A DNA stretch of 64,000 bases from Onchidella celtica (taxonomy: Eukaryota; Mollusca; Gastropoda; Systellommatophora; Onchidiidae), in assembly GCA_963931925.1 (NCBI GenBank), contig OZ007570.1, positions 25,043,971 through 25,107,970 of the forward strand, written 5' to 3'. Positions 53,615 through 64,000 of the stretch are shown here, one piece after another (position 1 is the first letter of the stretch; each line of letters starts with the position of its first letter). The translations under genes were made by a program, and so were the position numbers. The notes below the pieces were generated by a model. That model saw only the letters and a program-made list of their open reading frames with translations. It was not told the DNA's origin and ran no database searches.

Positions 53615-56300
53615 CTGTCAGTGACAGAAACATCTGGTGTTATCAACTGATTGAAACAAATCAGTGAACAGAAACTGTCATTCTGAAGAAGAGCCTGCGT
53701 TCAGCCACCCAGTCACACACCCACCCAGTCACACACCCACCCATCCAGTGGCCATTAGCCAATTATGCACTTGTCCACCCAGTCAGCCAGCCAATCAACA
53801 AACCAATCAATCAACCAACCAACCAACTAACCAACCAACCAACCATTTGCTATCCACTTCCACTTGTCGTCATCACCGCTCCACTGAAGTCCAAGATGCC
53901 AGTCCCGAACTTTGAAATCGGAGCTGACCTTAATGACCTCACCTCGGAAGGTCATGAACTCTGCAACAGAGTAAAAGCCAATGAGTGTTCCATCAGTTGT
54001 AGTACAGCCTGTTACAGCCTCATCCCAGGACACCTACATCGAGAAAACGAAGTTATCTGACATGTAATCGAAGTTATCTGTCATGTAATCTTACAGCCAC
54101 AGCCATGTCATGTATGACAGTGTTACAAAATATTGTACAGATTCATAGCAATTTACATAGGCGGAGCTAATTATCCCCCCCCCCCCGCCTTTCCAACCCA
54201 AATCTCTGTAGTTTGAATGATTACATTCGCTTACAGCAGTTTCTACAGGTTAAAACTGTAACCTCTCCTGACGACTAAACAATGTATGACAAACATTTTC
54301 CACGAAGTTCCTGATACCGCAAGTACCTATGTTATTTATGTGAAATCAATCGCATACTATAGAATACTAAAACATAAACGTCAGTTTAGACAGTGTAAAA
54401 TGGGAAAATGATTGACCATCCGTATTATTTGAATGTTTAAAAAACAACCATGAAAATTCAGAGGGCTTGCCAAGAAAATGTTATGATTTATGTATGGTAA
54501 ATTAAGCCTTTCACTGTTTAAAGTGATTTTCATTCACCTGTTTTTGTTTTTCTCAAACAATTAATCCAAACCGTCATTATATTTAGATGTTAAGAATTAA
54601 AGAGAAATTATGTGCCCTTGTTTTCTCAAAGGCCCGGTCAAAGTCTCTTACACATATTTGGGTTGGATTTGAATTGTATGGTTAAAATTAAACTTACGCT
54701 TGAGTTCGTGTGGAATCTGACACATTTCTGTAACGCCGGCAAATATGAGTACAAACACCAAGGTGGTTTCGTGTTGACGTCTCCTGTCGTCGGTGCGTTT
54801 GTGGTGGCCGCAGTTCCAGTATCTGCCCCGTTATTCTGTGTTGATGGACTTCCTAAGGCGCTGCCCCCATTTAGTCCGGCTGTGCCAGTCTCTCTTGCAG
54901 CAGTTGTTATCACTCCGTTCACAGACGCAGCACTGGTCGTGACTTTATCTAGACTTAGGGAATTTGTTGTCGTGTCTTTTTTCCACCAGGTACCAATAGT
55001 GACACTGCTCTGTTCTATGTCAGTAGTAAGCGATTCATATTTAGGAGAAATGGAAAGGCCTTTGCTGCTGTCTAGAGCATTTCTAGCCGTAGTGCTCTCC
55101 TTAGGAGAAAATGAAGAATTAGTGGTATTATCTGTGCTATGTTTGTCTGGACTGGTCGTCACTGATCCACCCAACTCACTGCCATCAGTTGTCTGAAGAT
55201 CCAGACTTGGGGAATTTGTTGTGATGTCTTCTTTCCTTCGGGTACCAATAGTGACACTGCTCTGTTCTATGTCAGTTGTAAACCATTCATATTTAGGAGA
55301 ACTGGAAAGGCCTTTGCTTCTGTCTGGAGTATTTCTGGCCGTATTGCTCTCCTTAGGAGACAATGAAAGAATAGCGGTATTATCTGTGCTATGTTTGTAT
55401 GGACTGGTCGTAACTGATCCATCCAACTCACTGCCATCAATTGTCTGAATCCTTTGCAGGCCCCGCGTGTCATTTTCCAAGTGTTGTAGGTCCATTCGGC
55501 GATTGGGGTCACCAGTGTCTGTAAGACAGTAAAGAGACCAGGTCTCAACAGCAAGCACGTTCAGAAGAGGAAAGGCTGGGTCGACGCCAGCTAACGTGCA
55601 GTTACCAAGTGATCTTTGCCAGTAGAAAGCTAGACAAGTGTCACGTGTCCCACAAACCCGCGCACATTGTAGGTTTGAATGAATGAGGCACAGCCTTTGG
55701 ATCTGTCTGTTGTACAATTTTCTCTCCTCGGGCGATGACGACAATGAAAACCTAAAGCTTGAAATAAATGAAGAATAGCATTGCACTGAACCGCATCTAG
55801 ACTTTAAAGTTGTGGATGGAACCAAACAATAATAAAATCCAAAATAGAAATGAGAAGGACAGCAGAAAAAGAAATAAAAAAAACAACAACCAAACAAACC
55901 CGTGACATTGAAAACAATGCGAACAACGGCAAGATTGTTAACATATATTATATCAGTAAAAAAAATCGTATGACCGTTAAATTAATAAGAATTGTGAAGA
56001 AATAAAAAAAAAAAAAAGCCAAACAATGCAAAACCGCACAAAAACTGAAACCTCAAAATAATTCGAAAAAAGAAGAGGAAAGGAATTAAATTAACATAAT
56101 TATTTCCAATCAGTGGATCATGTCAAGACATACTGATGGTGTTTAATATAATATTAAACACAAAAATCTAAGGAGGGAAATAATTAAAATGTTGTCGTTC
56201 CTCACCCTTGTATGTTATCGACACTGGCATCGACTGTTCCATGATGAGCAAATCCCAGGAGACATACCAGTCCCCAGATGGAGATACACGACTTCGCCAT
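53169..56300 (-). CDS. Secreted PAN/apple-like plus C-type lectin protein, complete, 4 exons
   Basis: Joined minus-strand exons 56300-56206, 55751-54698, 54033-53844 and 53614-53169 give 1785 nt (594 residues plus stop), all phases matching. Order: signal peptide (MAKSCISIWGLVCLLGFAHH), a PAN/apple-like Cys module (about residues 40-105), a Ser/Thr-rich probably O-glycosylated linker with two 84-residue copies, then a long-form C-type lectin domain with six Cys (WC, KC, GC, SC, PC, VC). The lectin has the fold markers CVRF, SWDEA, WHLGLQW and WKWIANG. Its long loop carries about 14 GGDD units and lacks clear EPN/QPD and WND sugar-binding motifs. Likely an extracellular recognition or mucus/immune protein; ligand unknown. 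Confidence 0.88.
53335..53512. repeat. 12-bp coding minisatellite (GGDD)
   Basis: Plus-strand unit GTCGTCACCACC with C/T/G third-base variants encodes Gly-Gly-Asp-Asp on the minus strand. It is also open in other frames as low-complexity Pro/Ser or His/Arg runs. Confidence 0.95.
53697..53845. repeat. (CCCA)n and (CCAA)n simple repeats in a lectin-gene intron
   Basis: CAGTCACACACCCACC repeats followed by CCAA units. The CCAA run reaches the donor of exon 3. Confidence 0.9.
53844..54033 (-). CDS. Lectin gene exon 3 (core of C-type lectin domain)
   Basis: Acceptor TTTTCTCGATGTAG. Reads VSWDEAVTGC, LIGFYSVAEF and WHLGLQWSGDDDKWKWIAN, the helix 2 to strand 2 region of a C-type lectin fold. Donor AATG|GTTGGT, phase 1. 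Confidence 0.88.
54174..54187. repeat. Poly-C run
   Basis: Run of C bases in the intron between lectin exons 2 and 3. Confidence 0.9.
54698..55751 (-). CDS. Lectin gene exon 2 (PAN-like module, repeated linker, start of lectin fold)
   Basis: Acceptor TTTCAAGCTTTAG, then FSLSSSPEERK. The PAN-like module reads CLIHSNLQCARVCG, CLAFYW, NCTLAG and WSLYCL. The linker contains VTIGT...KYE..TTDIEQSS blocks repeated at 252-bp spacing (GTACCAATAGTGACACTG on the plus strand at 54989 and 55241). The exon ends KPPWCLYSYLPALQKCVRFH at donor AGC|GTAAGT, phase 0. Confidence 0.88.
56206..56300 (-). CDS. Lectin gene exon 1 (signal peptide)
   Basis: ATG at 56300 opens a short N-region, then a hydrophobic core ISIWGLVCLLGF and a probable cleavage after VDA. 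The donor reads CAAGG|GTGAGG. An upstream in-frame Met exists, but this start gives the best signal peptide. Confidence 0.82.
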
Positions 56301-56744
56301 GTTGTGCTGGTGTTTCATTGGCCAGCGTACCAGTTCATCCGACTCAGTACTGGGAGATCTTGGCTGATTTTGTTCCGTTCGTAAAACAAAAAAAAACCAA
56401 ACCGTGCACACCTTTTTCTCTGCTGTATCTTTTCTATGCATTTATCAGCTTCGGTATTGAGAATTTATATAACATTACACAACGGCTTTAGACTAGTTCA
56501 TGTAATGGGCGGAGTATGTAACACATGTTTTACATTGAAAATGAAATGTTACTACCGGTATTTACAATAGAAATAATTTATTTGCAAAAGTTGAATGACT
56601 TAAATCTTGCAAAAGAGACTATACGGGGACTCCTCTTGCTTGCCATACTCCATAACTTAACAAGAAATGCATTAAAATTGGTGGCTATCGAAAGTGAGAA
56701 AGAAGTCTATGGTGTATTGGAAACACAGTTTTATCCCTATGATT

Positions 56745-56880
56745 AATAATATAATATAATATAATATAATATAATATAATATAATATAATATAATATAAT
56801 ATAATATAATATAATATAATATAATATAATATAATATAATATAATATAATATAATATAATATAATATAATATAATATAAT
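56745..56880. repeat. (ATAAT)n microsatellite, first block
   Basis: About 27 nearly perfect pentanucleotide units. Confidence 0.97.
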
Positions 56881-57296
56881 CTTACTATAATTGAGCTACA
56901 AGGTGAACCTGTAAGCAGCTAAAACTTCGCGACTACATCAAAAATTATGAAACTTGGTGTACTGCATCAATTTTTGACGAAGAGTTACGTGGACACATTC
57001 ATTTGGGACAGAATTCGACAACGATTTTTTTTAGTCGCGAAAAAGAAGGCACATTTTTGTCGAATAAACTTGAAAAGTGTGACCGGAAATTGCGCTCTAC
57101 GTCACTATTTACACATTGCGGGACGAAAGTCAACTGGCCACATCTGTGTTCTGCAAGGAATTGTGGTGTAACAAAATGATATATTAGTCTTTGCATCGAA
57201 TTCGAGTGTCGTTATGAATGCGACCTAGATCTATATATACAGCTGGACTTGATACATATAAAGAAAATTTGCAAGATTTATCTTGCCGGGGTCGGC
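56881..57296. other. Unique 416-bp segment between two (ATAAT)n arrays
   Basis: Both arrays have the same unit and strand, so this segment may be an insertion that split one array, or the arrays may have arisen separately. No inverted ends seen. Confidence 0.4.
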
Positions 57297-57412
57297 TTAT
57301 AATATAATATAATATAATATAATATAATATAATATAATATAATATAATATAATATAATATAATATAATATAATATAATGATATAATTTAATATAACATAA
57401 AACAATATAATC
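57297..57412. repeat. (ATAAT)n microsatellite, second block
   Basis: About 16 clean units to 57378, then imperfect units. Confidence 0.95.
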
Positions 57413-58020
57413 CCGGCCCCAAAAAGAAGAATTTTAATAAGAAAACAAAACACTAAAAAATATGATGGTACCTGGCAGTTAAAATTTTTTTTCAACGAAT
57501 TCGGCATGCATCTTAATCAATTTTGAGTCAGTTGATTGCAAGGATCGTGCAGTGACTGGCAATGTGCCATGGCTACATACATGAAATCTAAGATTTGAAA
57601 AGATACGTCTCTTTTCTTTTTTTATTAAGTCAAAATATTGATCCGAATTTCAGCATATTTAGACAGAACTCAGATTGCTATTGTATGGGCTCTGCAAGAA
57701 ATCAGGACAAGTATTATTTCAAATCTAACGATAAACTTAGACAAACGAACGATATCGATTACAGTGTTCAATGTAATCGCTTTTTGAACTTACTCGAACT
57801 CAACGAGAATCCAAGCAAGGTTTGTTCATCAACCAGTTCTACTCACTTTGCCCTTTGTATTTTATTCACAGACGAAACCCCAGCGTGCATTATTTGATTT
57901 GTCTTACAATGGAAAGAAAGTGATGACCTGAGGAGGTGGGGTGAGAATGGGGAAGAGGGATGTTACAAGTTCTGCGTAGGGGTGAAGACGACAAGACTGC
58001 TGAAGGAGTGTCTACCTAGC
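57413..58020. other. Non-coding, nothing recognised
   Basis: A 100-codon open frame at 57595-57897 has no recognisable domain or splice context. Confidence 0.4.
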
Positions 58021-58246
<226 letters not shown>

Positions 58247-59142
58247 CAAGCTCTGTGAAAGTGTAATTAGAGAATGAATGCATGCTATGGATATCGATCA
58301 CAATCAAGGGGCTTGCCTTATATGTCAACCGAGCAAATATATATGTACAATCATAATTATGTGTCCTTAAAACAGAAGGTTTCAAAGTGCATTTTCCCGA
58401 GTGCATTTTAACCGAATTTAACCAGCTTTTAAACACCTTGTCTACGTAGTTCAAAGAAAATAAACATGCATTTGGATGTTCAAACCTTGCGTTTTTAGGT
58501 TCTCCAAAGACGTATATTATGAATGTATGCAATTCTTTATTGTTCCAGTTTCTAGGACAAAGACTGGACCTTTTTCAAAGTAGGGAAAGAAAATGAAAGA
58601 GAGGCGAGATTTGCAGAGCAAAAAAAAAATACAGGACATAATCTGCACACTTTTTATTTTATACATTGAAGTGGCCACAAAACCTTGTGCCGTGCAAACG
58701 TTCGAGAAGGTCACAGCGTCGTCATTTAGAGGTGAACATTCATTTTAATCTTACATTAATAATTAATTTAAAAAAAAAAGAAAAATATCAGCGTCTTTCC
58801 GTTTTTTATTTAAGTGACACAAAGTGCTACAGTGAAAGGGAAATTTTAAAGCACACAATTTTGAAATCTATTGATTTGTTTCACATGACTACGCAGAACT
58901 TGTGCTCCTACGAAATTTTGAATTTTATTTCGTATTATTTCGTCGGAACGGCCCAAGGCATCAAGAGCGTTTTTATGCACAGCCACTGACCGTGTACAGT
59001 TTGGCTTAAAAATCACACAGGTGACAATAGGCCAAGAAACGAAAATCTCTGTAATAAGGTTCGTTTGCTGCCCGCAAAGGGAAAATCTAAATGTGCTTCA
59101 GATGCCTTCCCTATGGTTACCTTCAGTGCAAAATAAAATACT
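58247..59142. other. Non-coding flank of the I-type LINE
   Basis: No gene supported. The stretch 58872-58932 (TTGTTTCACATGACTACGCA and on to TTTTATTTCG) has a diverged counterpart at 63716-63776. Confidence 0.45.
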
Positions 59143-59694
59143 ACTCGCATCATTCGTCGCTGCTCCGAGGGTCCTGCTGTCGCAGTGTTTCCGGGAAACC
59201 GACTGAGGTCGAATACTGGTCCTGTCTCGGTGGGTCCCTCGTACAAGGTGTATGCGAACGAGTGGTACTAGCAGATGATCACCGTTCCGCCTATGACCAT
59301 TCCGCAGCCTCCGGGCTCCGGATAAGCCCGATCCCAGGTCTGGAGAGACCCGGGGAGAATTTCTTCTCGACCGCCACGTGGTAGCAGCGGGGTAGCCCAA
59401 GCTGGGGGCTAGCTAACGGGGACGGGCTGACGGCTGACCTTCCCGAAGCCGTTAAACACTGGGAGCTTTCCGTTGCTGTAGGCAGATGGGGGCAAATTGC
59501 CTAGCAGAACGCAGTGGTGGCAGTCCCCGATTGAGGGCCGGGGACTGACCAGATCGATCTTTCGAAAGTCGTGCAGCAAGCACTACGTGACAACGACTAA
59601 ACAAGACAATGACCGCACGCTGGCGGATGAGAAAGAGAGGTTCTGATCACGACGTGATACGAATCAGTCGGTTCAGGCTGTCACCAGCCTCCTT

Positions 59695-62600
59695 TTGTCT
59701 GAAAGGGATCTAAGCAGCGACAAATTCCCACTTTACATGATGGTACAATATGGCAAAAATAAACGTGGGGCTGAGAAACCCAGACATATTCTCCGTAGGG
59801 AGGATGGCAGTTACCAGGTCCCCCTGCGCAAGTACGCTACTGGTAACCTGTGTCTAAATGCGAGTGTGAATGAGTGTGCGAAAACCAAGAAGGGGACCCT
59901 AGCGGCGAGGGATCCCCCTGCGACACTTAACATGTTGCAGCTCAACGTCTGCGGCCTTCGCCCGAAGGTCTTGGAGCTTACTAAGCTCCTGAAGGCAAAA
60001 CACATACATGTAGCTCTCATCCAGGAGACTCTACTGAATGGGAGAGGCGCGCATGTCACAGGGTATACCATGTACACCTGCTCGTGTACCAAATGCCGAG
60101 GCATTGCCACACTGGTTCGCAATGACATTACGGCGGTGAGGCAGAACGCCCCGACGAGTAACGGTGAAACTGATACCCTCGCCCTTACAGTATGGAAGGA
60201 CGGCGTGTCCTTTACCATCACGAATGTGTATAATCCCCCTAAGGTCCCCTGCGACCTAGGGCTGACAGAGGCTACCTTTAGAAAAACCATCATAGGAGGA
60301 GACTTCAACGCACGAAGCCCTGAAATGGGATACACCCCAGAATCCACGAACATCGCAGGAAGAAACGTCGAAGATCTCCTCCTAAGTTCGAACCTGGTCC
60401 GGATACAATCAAGCGCCTCCGCGCCTACTTGCTTGCATCGTGCAAACGGCGCGGAGAGTCGGCCAGACATTACGCTTCTATCCGCTGACCTCGTTACCAG
60501 ACACAGCTACACAGTCCTCGAGGACGTAGGTAGCGACCACCTTCCTCTCCTCGTACAAATCCAGACCAAAACAGCTAAGAAGAAGGAGAAACGTTTAAAC
60601 TGGAATTACAAGCGAGGTAGATGGGAAGAGTTCAGAGAGACTTTAGGTTTAACTCTGAACGAGGTGGACCCAAACCAGGGTTCTATTGACGAAGCCAACG
60701 CCGTACTGACTACGGCCGTGCTCGCAGCTGCTAAGCGGAGTATTCCGCGAGGACTGCAGCCCCTAAATCGCTTGCCCTGGTCAAAGGAACTTGAACAGGC
60801 GGTCCGACAGCGTAAGAGGGCGAGAAGAAAAGCAAAAACGAGCACGGCGGCAAGGATCGAGTACAATAGATTGACCGCCAAAGTCAAAATGCTATCCAGA
60901 AACACCAAGAGGGCAAAGTGGTTAAACCTGTGCGAGTCTCTGAACGTGGACCCGAGTGGTGGCCGAGCGTGGACCGTCCTGAATCGCCTTAATCGGGGAC
61001 AAAGAGTGAAGAATGTCGCTCCGATACGGGCAAACGGGACGGTCGCGGTGACAGACCATAAGCGTGCAACCATGCTTAACCGACACTTTGCCAGTACAAA
61101 TAAGAGTGGCAAAGCTACGAATACGGACAAGGGGCTCCGTAAGGTCAGGCGTCAGCTCGAAAAGTCGCAGGTAGACAGCGATTACGATGGCTTTAACAGT
61201 GAGTTTACCCTAGAGGAACTGGAGAGAGCACTTGGCAAGTGTAAAAATCGTAAAGCGCCAGGCCCGGACAAAATCTCCAACGAGATGTTGCTCCAGATGG
61301 GCCACACGGCAAAGAAATGGCTCCTAGCCTTAATAAATAGAACGTGGCATGAAGGCAAACTCCCTATTGACTGGAAAAAGGCAGTGGTGTCAGCTATCCC
61401 GAAATCAGGCAAAGATGGTACCGAACCATCACATTATAGGCCAATATCCCTTACCTCTTGCATCTGCAAAGTAGGGGAGAGGATGGTTAACTACCGGCTG
61501 ACCTGGTATCTAGAAGAGCGCGGTCTTCTAGACAGACACCAGGCGGGCTTCCGTAGTGGCAGGCAGACGATGGACCAGCTTATCCGATTGACCCAAGCGG
61601 TCAATAATGGTTTCCATAGGCGGGAGCATACTATCGCCGTATTCGTCGATCTCAAACAAGCGTACGATAAGGTGTGCAAAGGTGGGCTACTCCTTAAATT
61701 ACTCAAGGCGGAGGTCAAAGGAAATATATATGCATGGGTAAAAGATTTCCTTCACAATCGAACAGTCCGCACCAGAGTGAACGGACAGACCTCAAGCCAA
61801 CTCACCATGGAGAATGGCCTACCGCAAGGTTCAGCGTTAAGCTGCACGCTCTTTGCGGCTTACACCAGCGACCTTACCCAACACCTGAGATGCGAAAAAG
61901 CGATGTATGCCGACGATATGGTAATCTGGAGGACAGGAAAGCATGTCCAATGGTTACAGCGAGACCTTAACCGGGACCTCGCGACGCTTGCCTGTTACTG
62001 CCGATTGTGGAAGATGGAGATAAACGTCGATAAGACCGTTTATCAACTCTTCACCAACGGAAAACACGTCCAGAAAGCCACCATCAATCTTAAGATCAAT
62101 GGCCAGACACTCAAAAGGGAAAGCGCACCACGATACCTGGGAGTCGAACTTGACAGCAGGCTCAACTTGCAGACGCACGTCAGCAAGCTCGAGACTGAGG
62201 CTAGGAGGCGATTGACACTGTTAAAAACGCTCGCCAGTACCAACTGGGGTGCCACTGGGAAGGTCCTCAGACAGCTATATCTAGCCTACGTCCGAGCAGG
62301 ACTAGAATATAGCCTACCACTGCAACCAATGGCCAGTGACCGAACGCTGTCGGCACTGGACCGAGTTCAGAACAGCGCCTTGAGACTCATAACAGGCTGC
62401 CTCAAAACCACTCCTACGAATGCTCTCGAAATCATGACCAATGTGGAACCACTGGCAAACAGAAGGGAAGGAAGCGTACTACAGCAGTACGAGAGGTTAA
62501 AAAGGCTCGAGCCGGACTACCCGGCGCGGAAGGCGATCGAAATCGAACCGCCACCGAAAATACTCCAGAAGAAGTCGTTCCTGGGCGAAGCCAAACGGCT

Positions 62601-63198
62601 AACTGAGGAGTATGGGCTAGAACAAGACAGAATGCCCCTTCGGTTATGGACGAAAGAGCCACCTCACGCCTCCCTGAAACCCCCAGTGGTCAAAACCACG
62701 CTTCTAGATACAAACCTGACAAAGGAGGTCAATCCCACGATCCTGAAAACGGCAGCTGGCGAAACTATTGACTCGTACCCAGCACACATGATTAAGGCAT
62801 ATACTGACGGTTCGGCAGTACAGGCGACTACGAATGCGGGGTACGGGGCAATAATCTACTACCCTGACGGCACCGACACCGATAAGATCTATGGGCCATG
62901 CGGGGCGAATGGCTCCAACTTCGACGCTGAGGCGACAGCGATAGGGAGAACACTGACTACGGTTTTCAACGGCTTTGAAAACGGAACAGTATCGCCAGAA
63001 GATATTGTTGTGTTCTCAGACTCAAGGGTACCAGAGGCGAACAGCCAAAGCACCCAACGTCTTACCCAGCAGCCCGAGCCAGAATCCGCGCTCACGGACG
63101 CAGGAAATGGCTATATCAATGGGCAAACTCGGATAAAGGACGTAGGGTGTATCATAATCAAACCAAACCAGACATCAAAGACCCGATTTTGTCACTAG
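59695..63198 (+). CDS. LINE polyprotein: endonuclease, reverse transcriptase, truncated RNase H
   Basis: 1167 codons, uninterrupted from ATG 59695. Residues 1-76 are a short basic leader. Endonuclease is at about 77-290 (LNVCGLRPK, LIQETLL with Glu, IGGDFNARSPEMG, GSDHLPLL with His). RT is at about 505-790 (NRKAPGPDKISNEML, HYRPISLTSCICK, HQAGFRSGRQT, AVFVDLKQAYDKV, GLPQGSALSC, YADDMVIW). RNase H starts near 1033 (AYTDGSAV, DAEATAIG, VFSDSR). After SDSR the sequence no longer follows RNase H: the final catalytic residues are lost and the frame drifts to a stop. EN and RT catalytic residues look intact, so this copy may be recently active or nearly so. Confidence 0.9.
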   Translation: MSERDLSSDKFPLYMMVQYGKNKRGAEKPRHILRREDGSYQVPLRKYATGNLCLNASVNECAKTKKGTLAARDPPATLNMLQLNVCGLRPKVLELTKLLKAKHIHVALIQETLLNGRGAHVTGYTMYTCSCTKCRGIATLVRNDITAVRQNAPTSNGETDTLALTVWKDGVSFTITNVYNPPKVPCDLGLTEATFRKTIIGGDFNARSPEMGYTPESTNIAGRNVEDLLLSSNLVRIQSSASAPTCLHRANGAESRPDITLLSADLVTRHSYTVLEDVGSDHLPLLVQIQTKTAKKKEKRLNWNYKRGRWEEFRETLGLTLNEVDPNQGSIDEANAVLTTAVLAAAKRSIPRGLQPLNRLPWSKELEQAVRQRKRARRKAKTSTAARIEYNRLTAKVKMLSRNTKRAKWLNLCESLNVDPSGGRAWTVLNRLNRGQRVKNVAPIRANGTVAVTDHKRATMLNRHFASTNKSGKATNTDKGLRKVRRQLEKSQVDSDYDGFNSEFTLEELERALGKCKNRKAPGPDKISNEMLLQMGHTAKKWLLALINRTWHEGKLPIDWKKAVVSAIPKSGKDGTEPSHYRPISLTSCICKVGERMVNYRLTWYLEERGLLDRHQAGFRSGRQTMDQLIRLTQAVNNGFHRREHTIAVFVDLKQAYDKVCKGGLLLKLLKAEVKGNIYAWVKDFLHNRTVRTRVNGQTSSQLTMENGLPQGSALSCTLFAAYTSDLTQHLRCEKAMYADDMVIWRTGKHVQWLQRDLNRDLATLACYCRLWKMEINVDKTVYQLFTNGKHVQKATINLKINGQTLKRESAPRYLGVELDSRLNLQTHVSKLETEARRRLTLLKTLASTNWGATGKVLRQLYLAYVRAGLEYSLPLQPMASDRTLSALDRVQNSALRLITGCLKTTPTNALEIMTNVEPLANRREGSVLQQYERLKRLEPDYPARKAIEIEPPPKILQKKSFLGEAKRLTEEYGLEQDRMPLRLWTKEPPHASLKPPVVKTTLLDTNLTKEVNPTILKTAAGETIDSYPAHMIKAYTDGSAVQATTNAGYGAIIYYPDGTDTDKIYGPCGANGSNFDAEATAIGRTLTTVFNGFENGTVSPEDIVVFSDSRVPEANSQSTQRLTQQPEPESALTDAGNGYINGQTRIKDVGCIIIKPNQTSKTRFCH

Positions 63199-63491
63199 AA
63201 CGCAAATACGCGACTATCATACAGCGTATGAGGACGGGGCATGTCCAGTTGAACGCACATCTAAATCGTTTCAACCCACTCCGTGAGCCAGTATGCCGGC
63301 ACTGCGGGTCCCCGCAGGAGACTGTCGAACACATACTCGCGGAGTGCCAAGGACTGAAACAACTAAGAGCCCGCCACCTCCCAGATACCCCGACAGTCTC
63401 CAATTGCCTTTATGGGGACGTTAAACAATTAAAGAAAACTGCCATGTTTGCCATTGCCGTCACGAGTGAAAACTCGATCGGCCAGGGATGA
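63147..63491 (+). pseudogene. Frame-shifted C-terminus of the LINE polyprotein with CCHC motif
   Basis: A frame different from the main one reads YATIIQRMRTGHVQLNAHL and CRHCGSPQETVEHILAEC (C-x2-C-x7-H-x4-C), the usual end of I-type LINE proteins. It overlaps the end of the main frame by about 50 nt. A deletion with frameshift between about 63030 and 63150 separates it from RNase H. Confidence 0.8.
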
Positions 63492-63510
63492 GCACTCGCA
63501 TCATTCGTCG

Positions 63511-64000
63511 ATGTGCACATTCCTTGTAAAATACTGTTTTTCACATTATTTTGGTTCTAAAGTGCATTCATGTTTTGTTCTCTCAGGAGGTTTCACTTCT
63601 TTTCTTTACCCCTTGTTTTTTTTTTTTTTTTGCATCCAAAATTCGTTGTTTTCGTAATAAACATTGTGCAAAGTTCAAATAACGACACCTATTCCTTGTG
63701 ATTGCATTCCAGTTGTTTGTTTCACACCACGCCACAGAACTCACACTTCTCCGAAATGGTGCATTTTATTTTTCGTCTTTCCACACTTCTTCATTGTGAG
63801 CACACATAATATCGCCACCGTCCCCTGCCTGGGACTGTAGAAAAAAAAAAAATTCGGAAAATCGATTTTCATAATATAAATTCAATTACATTCAAAGCCG
63901 CATCGAATGATTTTGCTTATAGACTCCCGGGCCGAAAAATAATCGAACAACAAACTTTCATAAGTTCGTCATAACTTGACCAAATGTGCTAAAGTAAAAC
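63511..64000. other. Non-coding right edge
   Basis: Poly-T at 63618-63632 and a poly-A at 63841-63853. No gene supported. Confidence 0.45.

Larger units (their letters stand above)
59160..63493 (+). mobile_element. Full-length I-group-like LINE with RNase H remnant, 4.33 kb
   Basis: It is flanked by an exact 17-bp TSD ACTCGCATCATTCGTCG (59143-59159 and 63494-63510). It has a 535-bp 5' UTR, a long frame with endonuclease, RT and part of RNase H, then a frame-shifted C-terminal Cys/His segment. It ends without a poly-A or simple-repeat tail. RNase H plus a C-terminal CCHC motif places it near the I/Ingi/R1-type LINEs; the exact clade is not determined. There is no separate ORF1. Confidence 0.92.

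Noticed and set aside
53242-53667. Plus-strand Pro/Ser-rich and His/Arg-rich open frames over the GGDD repeat
   Set aside because: Low-complexity shadows of the minus-strand lectin exon 4, which has splice sites and fold context.
54612-55196. 194-codon plus-strand hydrophobic frame
   Set aside because: Antisense shadow of lectin exon 2 (Ser/Thr codons read backwards give Val/Leu/Ser runs).

Overview
This is animal nuclear DNA, AT-rich and gene-poor, with long introns and many mobile elements. GT-AG introns, C-type lectin, THAP and solute-carrier (SLC22) domains, CR1/L2-type and I-type LINEs, hAT and P-type DNA elements and a Gmr1-like LTR retrotransposon all point to a metazoan. The styles of the transporter and lectin suggest a marine invertebrate, most likely a mollusc (gastropod). 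That last step is inference; nothing here fixes the species.

Two host genes can be reconstructed completely. (1) A plus-strand SLC22-family organic cation/anion transporter runs from 25582 to 44716 in ten coding exons. All phases join and give 566 codons plus a stop. (2) A minus-strand secreted protein runs from 56300 down to 53169 in four exons, 594 codons. It has a signal peptide, a PAN/apple-like module, a Ser/Thr-rich linker built from two 84-residue copies, and a C-type lectin domain whose long loop carries a Gly-Gly-Asp-Asp repeat. Two weak exon candidates lie near the left edge.

Layout: 1-20500 is mostly non-coding and holds DNA-transposon remnants. These are a hAT MITE at 8784, a 1.5 kb P-superfamily element with a THAP exon at 9526, a hAT element at 13907 with a MITE nested in it, old degenerate tandem repeats, and a foldback at 20502. 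A LINE with endonuclease, reverse transcriptase and a C-terminal C2H2 finger occupies about 20700-24985. The transporter follows. Its first intron contains a complete, recently inserted 6.6 kb Ty3/gypsy-class element (26545-33145) in which integrase precedes reverse transcriptase, the Gmr1 arrangement. Its eighth intron opens with a minisatellite made from copies of the end of exon 8 together with its splice donor. From 44717 to 53000 come nested inverted-repeat elements, then the lectin gene, then pure microsatellites ((ATAAT)n, (GATA)n). A full-length I-type LINE (59160-63493), flanked by a 17-bp target-site duplication, ends the window.

The strongest candidates for something unusual are the Gmr1-like domain order, the exon-plus-donor minisatellite with twelve GTAAGT donors at exact 40-bp spacing, the in-frame duplicated acceptor before exon 9, the GGDD insertion in the lectin fold, and the THAP-bearing P-like element.
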